Shown in pieces: positions 1-6,486 of a DNA stretch of 6,750 nt. The position numbers and the translations under genes were made by a program. Source of the stretch: a bacterium (GTDB taxonomy: Bacteria > Bacteroidota > Bacteroidia > Cytophagales > Thermonemataceae); assembly GCA_025362415.1 (NCBI GenBank), contig JANYGM010000352.1, forward strand, positions 1-6,750, given 5' to 3'. The first letter of the stretch is position 1. Each line of letters opens with the position of its first letter. The notes under the pieces are model-generated. The model ran no database searches, had not been told where the DNA came from, and saw only the letters and a program-made list of their open reading frames with translations.

Positions 1-130
1 CACTACTCACTACTCACTACTCACTACTCACTACTCACTACTCACTACTCACTACTCACTACTCACTACTCACTACTCACTACTCACTATTTCACTACTC
101 ACTACACACTATTTCACTACACACTAAAAA
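1..130. repeat. CACTACT heptanucleotide tandem array abutting the MFS start codon
   Basis: Twelve exact copies of CACTACT fill 1-84, and the array continues off the left edge. From 85 it decays into related words: CACTATTT (85-92), CACTACT (93-99), CACTACA (100-106), CACTATTT (107-114), CACTACA (115-121) and finally CACTA with five more A's (122-130) touching the ATG. The + strand has no stop codon in any frame until TAA at 125-127, whereas the complement (AGTAGTG) is rich in TAG and TGA. No TAnnTTTG promoter box is visible inside, so the promoter of the next gene lies upstream of the window or is unconventional. The same words occur again at 5779-5811 before another start codon, so this may be the right arm of a palindrome whose left arm is outside the window (inference). 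A long run of exact 7-mers is expected to vary in copy number by slippage. Confidence 0.95.
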
Positions 131-1333
131 ATGTACTCCGTTAAAAACGAAAAACTTGTTCTTTATATATTGGCTTTTGTCAGTTTTATACATATTATGG
201 ATTTTATGATTGTGATGCCTATGGGTGATATGATTATGAAAATTTTTGATATTACCCCCAAACAATTTAGTATTATTGTTGCCTCTTACACTATTGCGGC
301 ATCTATTTCTAGTTTTGGGGGAGCTTTTTGGATAGACAGATTTGACAGAAAAAAAGCTATTTTGATAAGCTATATAGGTTTTATTATAGGAACTATTCTT
401 TGTGCATTTGCGCCTAATTATGAAACTTTGGTCTTGATGCGTTCTATTACAGGGCTTTTTGGTGGCTGTGTCAATGCTATTGTTTTGTCTATTATTGCTG
501 ATTTGGTGCCTTTTGAGCGTAGGGGCGTGGCTATGGGCATTGTAATGTCAGCTTTTCCGTTGGCATCTGCGCTGGGTGTACCTTTTGGAATGTTTATTGC
601 TGATTTGTATAATTGGCACGCTCCTTTTCTCTTTTTGGGTGTTGTTGGTGCAGGTGTTATATTTCTCTTGAATGCTTACATTCCACAAATGAACCAACAT
701 TTGCTATCTAAAAGTGAAAGACAAACGCCACAAGAAGCCCTGAAAATGATGTACGAAAATCCTAACCGTTTGCGTGCTACTTTGCTTATAATGCTACTGA
801 TTACAGGGCATTTTCTGATTATCCCTAGCCTAAATCCGTATCTTGTTAATAATGTTGGTTTTACACAAAAAGAAACTATTTATGTTTATATGGTAGGTGG
901 CGGACTGATGTTTTTTGCCTCTCGTTTTATAGGAAAACTTACAGACCGTTTTGGGGGTGCAACAGTGCTTACGTGCCTGCTTACGGTGGCGTGTGTGCCT
1001 ATATTGGCACTTACCAATATGCCCAAAATACATATAGGCGTGGTTTTGGTATTTTCTGCTTTATTTTTTATTTTTTCTGGTGGCAGAATGATACCTGCAC
1101 AAACAATGATTTCGGGGCTAGTAGAGCCAAAATATAGAGGGACTTTTATGAGTTTGCAATCCTCTATCAACCAATTAGGAACGGCTACTGCCTCTGTTAT
1201 TGGCGGAATGATGATAACACAAAATCCACAAACCAAAGAAATTTTAGGGTTTGTTTTATTGGGTTATTTATCTGTTTTTATGACTATTGCCGCTATTTTC
1301 CTAGCTCGTAGCGTGAAAAAAGTAGCTATTTAG
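131..1333 (+). CDS. MFS transporter, DHA1-like 12-TM efflux family
   Basis: A 400-residue integral inner-membrane protein with about twelve hydrophobic segments, the usual size and layout of a major facilitator superfamily carrier. Family signatures are visible. The loop between segments 2 and 3 reads IDRFDRKK (residues 68-75), a form of motif A, and a degenerate copy, GKLTDRFGG (268-276), lies between segments 8 and 9. Segment 4 has R104 with G108 and G111 (motif B-like). Segment 5 has LGVPFG (148-153), resembling the motif C of proton-coupled antiporters. An acidic residue, D24, sits in the first segment. A connecting loop around 185-212 separates the two six-helix halves. This suggests proton-driven export of a drug, sugar or metabolite, but the substrate cannot be read from sequence. 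The ATG at 131 is preceded by an in-frame TAA at 125-127 and an A-run, which fits Bacteroidota initiation. A separate hairpin follows the stop, so it is probably monocistronic or the last gene of a unit entering from the left. Confidence 0.9.
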   Translation: MYSVKNEKLVLYILAFVSFIHIMDFMIVMPMGDMIMKIFDITPKQFSIIVASYTIAASISSFGGAFWIDRFDRKKAILISYIGFIIGTILCAFAPNYETLVLMRSITGLFGGCVNAIVLSIIADLVPFERRGVAMGIVMSAFPLASALGVPFGMFIADLYNWHAPFLFLGVVGAGVIFLLNAYIPQMNQHLLSKSERQTPQEALKMMYENPNRLRATLLIMLLITGHFLIIPSLNPYLVNNVGFTQKETIYVYMVGGGLMFFASRFIGKLTDRFGGATVLTCLLTVACVPILALTNMPKIHIGVVLVFSALFFIFSGGRMIPAQTMISGLVEPKYRGTFMSLQSSINQLGTATASVIGGMMITQNPQTKEILGFVLLGYLSVFMTIAAIFLARSVKKVAI

Positions 1334-1345
1334 ATATTATTCCTG

Positions 1346-1385
1346 TGTAATTGTTTAGGTTTTCTTAACTACCTAAACAGTTACA
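1346..1385 (+). terminator. 15-bp hairpin downstream of the MFS gene
   Basis: TGTAATTGTTTAGGT (1346-1360) pairs with ACCTAAACAGTTACA (1371-1385) over 15 positions with a single T-G wobble and a 10-base loop. It starts 12 bases after the MFS stop. The bases after it are TTCTTGTAATG, not a clean T-run, so intrinsic termination is plausible but not textbook. Two weaker stems follow: ACATT (1383-1387) with AATGT (1393-1397), which would compete with the main stem, and CAGAA (1398-1402) with TTCTG (1408-1412). Confidence 0.6.
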
Positions 1386-1449
1386 TTCTTGTAATGTCAG
1401 AAGTAATTTCTGCCACCCAAAACTGCCCTAGCAAGCACTATCCGCCATA

Positions 1450-1479
1450 TTTGTATGGTAGATGTGCTTTTTAACTTTG
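1450..1479 (+). promoter_or_regulatory. Bacteroidota-type promoter for the aminopeptidase gene
   Basis: TTTG at 1450-1453 (-33 box) and TAACTTTG at 1472-1479 (-7 box, exact match to TAnnTTTG) are separated by 18 bases, in the normal range for the Bacteroidota primary sigma factor. Transcription would start near 1486-1488, leaving a leader of roughly 47 bases before the ATG at 1534. A second TAnnTTTG match at 1486-1493 lacks a -33 partner. This placement argues against the longer open frame that could start at 1462. Confidence 0.6.
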
Positions 1480-1533
1480 TGTAGATATTTTTGCTATATT
1501 TACGGAAAATCTAACATAAAAACCACTTATTTT

Positions 1534-3410
1534 ATGAAAAAAATACATTTCTTAGTTTTATTTTTAATACTACTTTTTCCTTCTTGTTACTCACCGCAAA
1601 ACCCAAAAAATGCAACCCTTATGATTTCAGATATTCATTCATTCTCAAAGCCACAAGAAGCCCAAACCACGCATATCAGCCTAGATTTAAGTGTTGATTT
1701 TGACAAAAAATCATTGCTGGTACAGCAAAACTTTCTATCAGTAACAAAAAAAATACTAACAAACTTTTTTTAGATGTCAAAAACCTTGTTATCAAAGATA
1801 TAACACTTGATAATGGCAAAAAAACTACTTTTAACCTACAAAAAGAAATAGAGTTTTTGGGGCAAGCACTTGAAATAGATATTTTAAATGATACAAAATT
1901 TGTAACTGTCAATTACGAAACAAAACCTAATGCAGCAGCGTTGCAGTGGCTTTTACCAGAACAAACAGCAGGAAAAAAGAAGCCGTTTTTGTTTAGTCAG
2001 TCGCAATGTATTTTGGCTCGTACTTGGCTACCTTGTCAGGATAGCCCAAGTGTGCGTGTTACGTATGATGCACGTATAAGCGTTCCCAAAGACCTTATGG
2101 CACTTATGAGCGCAGAAAATCCTACCAAAAAATCAGCAGATGGCATTTATAATTTTGTTATGAAACAAGCTATTCCTTCGTATTTGATTGCGTTGGCGGT
2201 TGGTGATGTAGAATTTAAGGCAATAGATGCTCGTACAGGCGTTTATGCAGAAAGTGTAACATTAGAAAAATCTTTGAAAGAGTTTGAAGATTTGGGTAAA
2301 ATGGTTGATGTGGCAGAAAAAATTTATGGGAAATATGAGTGGGAGCGTTATGATTTGCTGGTTTTGCCACCTAGTTTTCCTTTTGGAGGAATGGAAAACC
2401 CACGTTTGACGTTTGCCACACCTACTATTATTGCAGGCGACAAATCTCTTACGAGCCTAATTGCACACGAGTTGGCACATTCTTGGTCTGGGAATCTTGT
2501 TACAAATGAAACTTGGAATGATTTTTGGCTAAATGAAGGCTTTACAGTCTATTTTGAGCGCAGAATTATTGAGGCATTGTATGGAAAAGATTATTCGGAT
2601 ATGCTGGCACTTCTTGGGTATCAAGATTTGCAGAAAGATATTGAAGAAATAGGCGCAAACAACAAAGATACCAAACTTTTGCTAGATTTACGCCAGCGTG
2701 ACCCTGATGACGGACTTACTGAAATTGCCTACGAAAAAGGTTTTTTCTTCCTTCGCACCATTGAGGAGGCTATTGGACGTGAAAAATTTGATATTTTTGT
2801 CAAAGAATATTTTAAAACTTTTGCTTTCCAATCTATGAATACACAAAAATTCATTCAATATTTAGAGGAAAAAATCATTAAAGGAGATAAAAATATTGCT
2901 GAAAAAATAAAATACCAAGATTGGATTTTGGGTGTGGGTTTGCCCTCAAATTGCCCTAAAACCACTTCCAAAAACTTTGAAAACGTGGATTTGGCACTAA
3001 AAAGTTGGGAGAAAGGAGAGAAAAAAGATAGTTTGATGAGCAAATTTAAGTTAGAAAAATGGAGCAGCCACGAGTGGTTGCATTTTATCAGACATCTTCC
3101 TAAAACGCTTACTATCAAGCAAATGGAGAGTTTGGATAAAGATTTTGGGTTTACTAAATCTGGTAATTCAGAACTTCAAGCGGCTTGGTACGTTTTAGCG
3201 GTGCGTTTTGGTTATGAAGTTGCTTACAAGCCAATGGAAGCATTTTTGTTAGATGTTGGGCGCAGAAAATTTTTAACGCCACTTTATACAGAAATGGTCA
3301 AAACGCCCAAAGGCAAAGAAATGGGCAAAAAAATCTATGAAAAATCTCGCAAAAACTATCATTCTGTTGCCACAGGCACAATAGATGCACTTTTTGAAGG
3401 GAAAAAATAA
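1534..3410 (+). CDS. M1-family lipoprotein aminopeptidase (leukotriene A4 hydrolase-like), frameshifted near 1710
   Basis: A zinc metallopeptidase that removes N-terminal residues from peptides, probably anchored in the envelope. The N-terminus is a lipoprotein signal: MKK, a hydrophobic stretch, then a lipobox-like FPSC with Cys18. The first frame stops at 1773 after 80 codons; homology resumes one frame over. Adding one A to the run at 1705-1710 restores a continuous 625-residue protein reading DKKIIAGTAKLSI across the join. In that numbering GGMEN is at 285-289, the zinc motif HELAH at 312-316 with third ligand Glu335 (HExxH-x18-E spacing), and the catalytic tyrosine candidate is Tyr400 in YEKG. 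The segment ARTWLPCQDSPSV and the C-terminal part ending RRKFLTPLYTEM...YHSVATGTIDALF match the LTA4H family and its helical C-terminal domain. About 610 residues is normal for the family, so only the single indel is wrong. The ATG at 1857 falls inside the N-terminal beta domain and is unlikely to be a true start. The gene has its own promoter (1450-1479). The indel may be an assembly error, a recent mutation or, less likely, recoding. Confidence 0.9.
1705..1710 (+). other. Probable one-base deletion in a poly-A run (frameshift site)
   Basis: Upstream reading is GAC AAA AAA TCA TTG (D K K S L) and downstream homology is in the frame ATC ATT GCT GGT (I I A G) starting at 1710. A seventh A in the run joins them without loss or gain of residues. 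The downstream frame has a TGA at 1701-1703, and the useful homology in the upstream frame ends by about 1716, so the shift must lie between about 1704 and 1716. The A6 run is the natural place. Confidence 0.8.
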
Positions 3411-3420
3411 ATGTTTTTTC

Positions 3421-3489
3421 AACCACATAGACACATAGAAAACATAGAATACAATTGTATTTCTATGTTTTCTATGTGCCTATGTGGTT
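3421..3489. repeat. Large near-perfect palindrome built on CATAG words (possible bidirectional terminator)
   Basis: The left arm 3421-3454 begins AACCACATAGACACATAG and the right arm 3455-3489 ends CTATGTGCCTATGTGGTT. They pair over about 34 bp with one extra T in the right arm and one A/C mismatch. The centre is ACAATTGT (3451-3458). CATAG recurs at 3426, 3434 and 3443, so each arm is itself a degenerate 8-9-base repeat. It starts 10 bases after the aminopeptidase stop and ends 28 bases before bioA, filling the gap. T-rich stretches lie on both sides (3414-3419 and 3500-3504). It could end transcription from either side or fold in a read-through RNA. I recall similar CCACATAGACACATAG-type sequences as dispersed repeats in bacterial genomes, but cannot check that here. 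Confidence 0.93.
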
Positions 3490-3517
3490 TTAAAATAATT
3501 TTTTAACACGACATTTT

Positions 3518-4867
3518 ATGAATCTCACAGAAAAAGATAAAAAATACGTTTGGCATCCTTTTACTTCGTTTGGTACGACTATGCCTAATTTGCCTATACA
3601 TAGTGCAAAAGGGGTTTATTTGTATTCAGACGACAATAGAGCCATTTTAGATGCCATTTCTTCGTGGTGGGTCAATATTCACGGACACTCGCACCCATAT
3701 CTGGCTGATGCTATCACCAAACAAGCAAATACGTTAGAACACGTTATTTTTGCAGGTTTTACGCATACGCCAGCTGTTACGCTTGCAGAAAGATTACTTA
3801 AAATATTGCCTCAAAACCAATCCAAAGTGTTTTTTTCTGATAATGGTAGCACCGCTTGCGAGGTAGCCATTAAAATGGCTTTGCAGTATTTCCATAATTT
3901 GGGAACACCAAAACGTAAAATAATTGCCTTAGATGGTGCATATCACGGAGATACGTTTGGGGCAATGTCTGTGGGCGCAAGAAATGCGTTTAGCGCACCT
4001 TTTAGCCCACTTTTGTTTGATGTAGAAGTAATTGATTTGCCACAATGTGAGTTTACAAATTGTTGTTTAGGTACTTGTACAGGCATACGTGAAAATGCAC
4101 CTAACTGCCAAAATATCAAGCAGATAATGAATAAATTTTCTGAAATAATTGCTACAGGTGAGGTAGCCGCTTTTATGTATGAGCCTATTGTGCAGGGCGC
4201 AGCAGGAATACGTATGTATAGCCCAGAAATTTTGGATAAACTATTGGAAATTGCGCAAAAAAATGATGTTATTTGCATTGCTGATGAGGTAATGACAGGT
4301 TTTGGGCGTACAGGTAAACTTTTTGCGTCTGAATACCTCAATCACAAACCTGATATTATGTGTTTGTCAAAAGGGCTTACAGGTGGCGTGATGCCACTTG
4401 GCGTAACTACTTGTACAGAGAAAATAGTGGCTGCTTATTATTCTGATGATGTTTTTAAGACTTTTTTTCACGGACATTCTTTTACCGCAAATCCGTTGGC
4501 GTGTAGCGTGGCTAATGCTAGTTTAGACCTGCTTTTGAAAGCTGAATGTATGGAAAACATCAACAGAATTGCACAAAAACACATTGATTTTGAACAAAAA
4601 ATTATTAAGATTATTCAAAATAACAAAAATAATAATATCAAAAATGTGCGTACATTGGGTACAATCCTTGCTTTTGAGGTAAATAATGACCAAAAAGATA
4701 GTTATTTTAATACTATTGCTACGGATATTTATGGTTTTTTCTTGGCAAAAAATATTCTTTTGCGCCCACTAGGCAACACTATCTACATAATGCCACCCTA
4801 CGTGATTACTGATGAAGAATTAGATAGAATTTATGATGCTATTGAAGAACTCATTTCAATTAAGTAG
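3518..4867 (+). CDS. bioA: Adenosylmethionine-8-amino-7-oxononanoate aminotransferase (BioA)
   Basis: A cytoplasmic PLP enzyme of biotin synthesis: it transfers the amino group of S-adenosylmethionine to 7-keto-8-aminopelargonate to give 7,8-diaminopelargonate. The 449 residues are near the usual 420-450. Signatures seen include VWHPFTSF near the N-terminus; ISSWWVNIHGHSHP (47-60), whose paired Trp is typical of BioA substrate binding; SDNGSTACEVAIKM (107-120), the cofactor phosphate region; YHGDT (142-146), whose Tyr stacks on the ring; IADEVMTGFGRTG (254-266) with Asp256 for the pyridine nitrogen; and SKGLTGG (284-290) with Lys285 as the Schiff-base lysine. HGHSFTANPLAC (318-329) completes the fold-type I class III pattern. 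The odd feature is a cysteine cluster at 177, 182, 183, 187 and 197. Other bio genes are not adjacent. The ATG at 3518 follows a palindrome with no clear promoter in the 28-base gap, so it may rely on read-through or a promoter overlapping the palindrome. No BirA-like operator was seen. Confidence 0.96.
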   Translation: MNLTEKDKKYVWHPFTSFGTTMPNLPIHSAKGVYLYSDDNRAILDAISSWWVNIHGHSHPYLADAITKQANTLEHVIFAGFTHTPAVTLAERLLKILPQNQSKVFFSDNGSTACEVAIKMALQYFHNLGTPKRKIIALDGAYHGDTFGAMSVGARNAFSAPFSPLLFDVEVIDLPQCEFTNCCLGTCTGIRENAPNCQNIKQIMNKFSEIIATGEVAAFMYEPIVQGAAGIRMYSPEILDKLLEIAQKNDVICIADEVMTGFGRTGKLFASEYLNHKPDIMCLSKGLTGGVMPLGVTTCTEKIVAAYYSDDVFKTFFHGHSFTANPLACSVANASLDLLLKAECMENINRIAQKHIDFEQKIIKIIQNNKNNNIKNVRTLGTILAFEVNNDQKDSYFNTIATDIYGFFLAKNILLRPLGNTIYIMPPYVITDEELDRIYDAIEELISIK

Positions 4868-4895
4868 CCCCTAAATCCCCAAAGGGGACTTTAAT
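4866..4895. repeat. CCCC-AAA-GGGG hairpin repeat at the bioA stop (likely terminator)
   Basis: The sequence AGCCCCTAAATCCCCAAAGG and its continuation to 4895 begin within the bioA stop codon. TCCCC (4876-4880) pairs with GGGGA (4884-4888) around a 3-base AAA loop, and AAA (4873-4875) can pair with TTT (4890-4892) past a bulged C. A second CCCC (4868-4871) competes for the same G-run, giving two alternative folds. It is by far the most GC-rich patch of this gap. I recall very similar CCCCTAAATCCCC(A/G)AAGGGGACTTT sequences as common dispersed repeats in Bacteroidota (from memory, not checked). It probably acts as the bioA terminator. Confidence 0.75.
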
Positions 4896-4937
4896 ACAAA
4901 TTCCGGCATAAAAAAAGAAAACAATCCAATATAAAAC

Positions 4938-4966
4938 TTTATCCTTCAAATTTCGTTCTATATTTG
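4938..4966 (+). promoter_or_regulatory. Bacteroidota-type promoter for the TetR-like gene
   Basis: TATATTTG at 4959-4966 matches TAnnTTTG exactly. Eighteen bases upstream is TTTA (4938-4941), three of four positions of the -33 TTTG box. The expected start near 4973 leaves a leader of about 43 A-rich bases to the ATG at 5016. The site lies between the bioA hairpin and the gene, so the regulator is probably transcribed on its own. Confidence 0.5.
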
Positions 4967-5015
4967 TAAGAAATTTACAAAAAATATTCAAAAAAAATTC
5001 TAATTCCAATTACAA

Positions 5016-5714
5016 ATGGCAAAGCAAGCTAAAACATCAGACGCAACAGAAGATAATACAACTGACACAACAGAAACAACACAAGAAACTCCTAATTTTA
5101 AGGAGGAACTTATTTCTTATGTTTTGGAACACGACAAACGTCCAACTTCTGCCTACCAACTCGCAAAAGCTCTAAACGTGTCTGAAAGTGCTTTTTATGA
5201 TGAATATAATTCAATAGAAATGCTTGAAAAAGAAATTTGGGGTGGCTTTTTTGACGAAACCAGCAGTATTTTGCAGGCAGATAGCGAATACCAAACCTAT
5301 ACAGTGCGTGAGAAAATGCTGTCATTTTATTTTACTTGGATACAAGTATTGAAAGACAATAGAAGTTATGTGTTGTTTTGTGATAAAAACCGCCGTAAAG
5401 GAGATTTAAACCCATTTTTTTTGCATATTGCCAAAGAAAAAACCATTGAACTAATGAAGGAATTTGTAAGTGAAGGCATTGCTACCAATGAAATTTCTGC
5501 ACGTCCTTTTTTGAGTGATAAGTATGGCAATTTGCTTTGGGGGCAAGCAATGCTTGTACTTAGATTTTGGGTGAAAGACGACAGCAAAAGTTTTCAAAAT
5601 ACTGATGCAATGATAGAAAAAGCAGTTAATACTTCTTTTGCATTGATGGGAGAAACTTTTTTGGATAGTCTTTTTGATTTGGGAAAATTTGCGGTGCAAA
5701 ATAGAAAAAAATAA
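5016..5714 (+). CDS. TetR-like transcriptional regulator
   Basis: A 232-residue protein with the layout of a TetR-family regulator: a short N-terminal DNA-binding domain and a longer all-helical C-terminal ligand/dimer domain. Residues 1-26 are a Thr/Glu/Asp-rich tail (NTTDTTETTQET) with no hydrophobic core, probably disordered. The helix-turn-helix lies about 42-75: SAYQLAKALNVSESAFYDEY followed by IEMLEKEIW, matching the family pattern of a recognition helix with a conserved aromatic and then the start of helix 4. The rest (about 90-225) is rich in aromatic and hydrophobic residues, for example FYFTWIQVL and LLWGQAMLVLRFWV, and could hold a hydrophobic ligand pocket. The fold is shared with COQ9-like proteins, so a non-DNA-binding role cannot be excluded. 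The adjacent genes (bioA, WbqC family) do not suggest a target. It has a candidate promoter of its own, and a large palindrome starts 10 bases after its stop and may terminate it. Confidence 0.75.
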   Translation: MAKQAKTSDATEDNTTDTTETTQETPNFKEELISYVLEHDKRPTSAYQLAKALNVSESAFYDEYNSIEMLEKEIWGGFFDETSSILQADSEYQTYTVREKMLSFYFTWIQVLKDNRSYVLFCDKNRRKGDLNPFFLHIAKEKTIELMKEFVSEGIATNEISARPFLSDKYGNLLWGQAMLVLRFWVKDDSKSFQNTDAMIEKAVNTSFALMGETFLDSLFDLGKFAVQNRKK

Positions 5715-5723
5715 GTTTTTCAT

Positions 5724-5811
5724 TAGTGTTGAGTGTGTAGTGTTGAATGTTGAGTGAAATACAACGTGCAATGTATTTCACTCAACACTACTCACTCAAC
5801 ACTACTCACTA
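5724..5811. repeat. Heptad-word palindrome between the TetR-like and WbqC-family genes
   Basis: The left arm (5724-5763) is made of 7-base words: TAGTGTT, GAGTGTG, TAGTGTT, GAATGTT, GAGTGAA. The right arm (5772-5811) is made of the complementary-type words CACTCAA, CACTACT, CACTCAA, CACTACT and CACTA. The inner 16 bases pair perfectly (5748-5763 with 5772-5787) around the 8-base loop ACGTGCAA. Further out, the arms align again if one 7-base unit (ATGTTGA) is skipped in the left arm, leaving a single mismatch across about 17 more bases. The arms therefore differ by one repeat unit. The right arm runs through an A-run into the ATG at 5818. The right-arm word CACTACT is the unit of the array at 1-84. 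It may terminate the upstream gene and supply the leader of the next. Confidence 0.93.
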
Positions 5812-5817
5812 AAAAAA

Positions 5818-6486
5818 ATGCCCCAAACTTTACTTATAGAAAGCCATTATTTGCCTTGTTTGGAGTATTTTGTGTTGTTAGAACAATATCCAAACATTAT
5901 TTTGGAGCAACACGAATATTACCAAAAACAGTCTTACCGCAACCGTACACATATACTTACGGCTACTGGCGTGCAAGCCCTAACTGTTCCCATTAAAAAT
6001 GCCAACGGAAAACATTTTTTTAAAGATACTTTGATTGATGATAGCGTGAGTAGCGAAAACTGGGCTAAAAAGCATTGGAAAACCATCACGACTGCCTACG
6101 GCAAAGCTCCATATTTTATGTATTTTGCTGATGATTTTAGAGAAATTTATGAAAATCAAACTAAAAAATATAAATTTTTGTTAGATTTGAACAATGATTT
6201 AATGACAATTTGTCAGAAATTTCTACAAAAAAAATATAATATCTCCACTTCTGACAGCTATATCAAAACTGAAGAGATAACAGAAATAAACTCAAAAAAT
6301 AATCAAAAAAATAGTATTACAGACGTAAGAGGGCTTATTCACCCAAAAAAGGACTGGAAAGAAAACCATTTTTATAAGGAAAAAACATATATGCAAAACT
6401 TTGGCAACACTTTTGAGCATAATTTGAGCATCATAGATGTTCTTTTTTGTCAAGGGAAACAGAGTTTTTTGATATATGATGTGTGA
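5818..6486 (+). CDS. WbqC family protein
   Basis: A 222-residue soluble protein of the WbqC family, named after a gene of O-antigen clusters; the biochemical role is not established. Family features in order: an N-terminal strand and helix reading ESHYLPCLEYFVLL (8-21); EYYQKQSYRNRTHI (33-46); LTVPI (55-59); the W-x4-W-x-TI-x-AYGKAPYF block (82-100) containing the paired Trp82 and Trp87; DVRGLIHPKKDW (169-180); and HNLSIIDVLFCQG (201-213), the usual C-terminal signature. The length is normal. The only suitable start is ATG 5818: the frame is open upstream to 5758 but has no other start codon. The leader is the right arm of the heptad palindrome plus seven A's. At the other end, codons for residues 219-222 and the TGA stop lie inside the TGATATA array, so the last few residues are repeat-derived. 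I recall Bacteroidota wbqC-type genes often beside signal peptidase genes; none is seen here. A single-gene unit is likely. Confidence 0.87.
   Translation: MPQTLLIESHYLPCLEYFVLLEQYPNIILEQHEYYQKQSYRNRTHILTATGVQALTVPIKNANGKHFFKDTLIDDSVSSENWAKKHWKTITTAYGKAPYFMYFADDFREIYENQTKKYKFLLDLNNDLMTICQKFLQKKYNISTSDSYIKTEEITEINSKNNQKNSITDVRGLIHPKKDWKENHFYKEKTYMQNFGNTFEHNLSIIDVLFCQGKQSFLIYDV

Noticed and set aside
1..99. CRISPR array
   Set aside because: The repeats are 7 bases long and directly contiguous, with no spacers and no cas gene nearby.
1..124. Coding region for a heptapeptide repeat (HYSLLTT) entering from the left
   Set aside because: The + strand is stop-free in all frames only because of the word used; there is no start codon in the window, and the same word recurs as clearly non-coding DNA at 5786-5806.
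886..1236. Minus-strand open frame inside the MFS gene
   Set aside because: It is antisense to well-conserved transporter segments, has no family features and no leader; the same applies to the minus-strand frames within bioA and the TetR-like gene.
1462..1533. Longer N-terminus for the aminopeptidase starting at 1462
   Set aside because: The extension would bury the lipoprotein signal peptide and overlap the promoter at 1450-1479; the MKK start at 1534 fits a signal sequence.
1857..1859. Internal ATG as the real aminopeptidase start
   Set aside because: Family-like sequence (TNKLFLDVKNLVIKD) continues upstream in the same frame to about 1710, and a start here would remove part of the N-terminal domain and the export signal.
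3421..3489. Terminal inverted repeats of an insertion sequence
   Set aside because: The arms meet at the centre with no internal transposase, and no target-site duplication is evident.
3490..3517. Biotin operator or riboswitch before bioA
   Set aside because: No TTGTAAACC-type BirA palindrome and no room for an aptamer between the hairpin and the start codon.
5754..5996. Plus-strand open frame overlapping the WbqC start
   Set aside because: It is a shifted frame over the palindrome and the first 60 codons of the WbqC-family gene, with no protein-like features.
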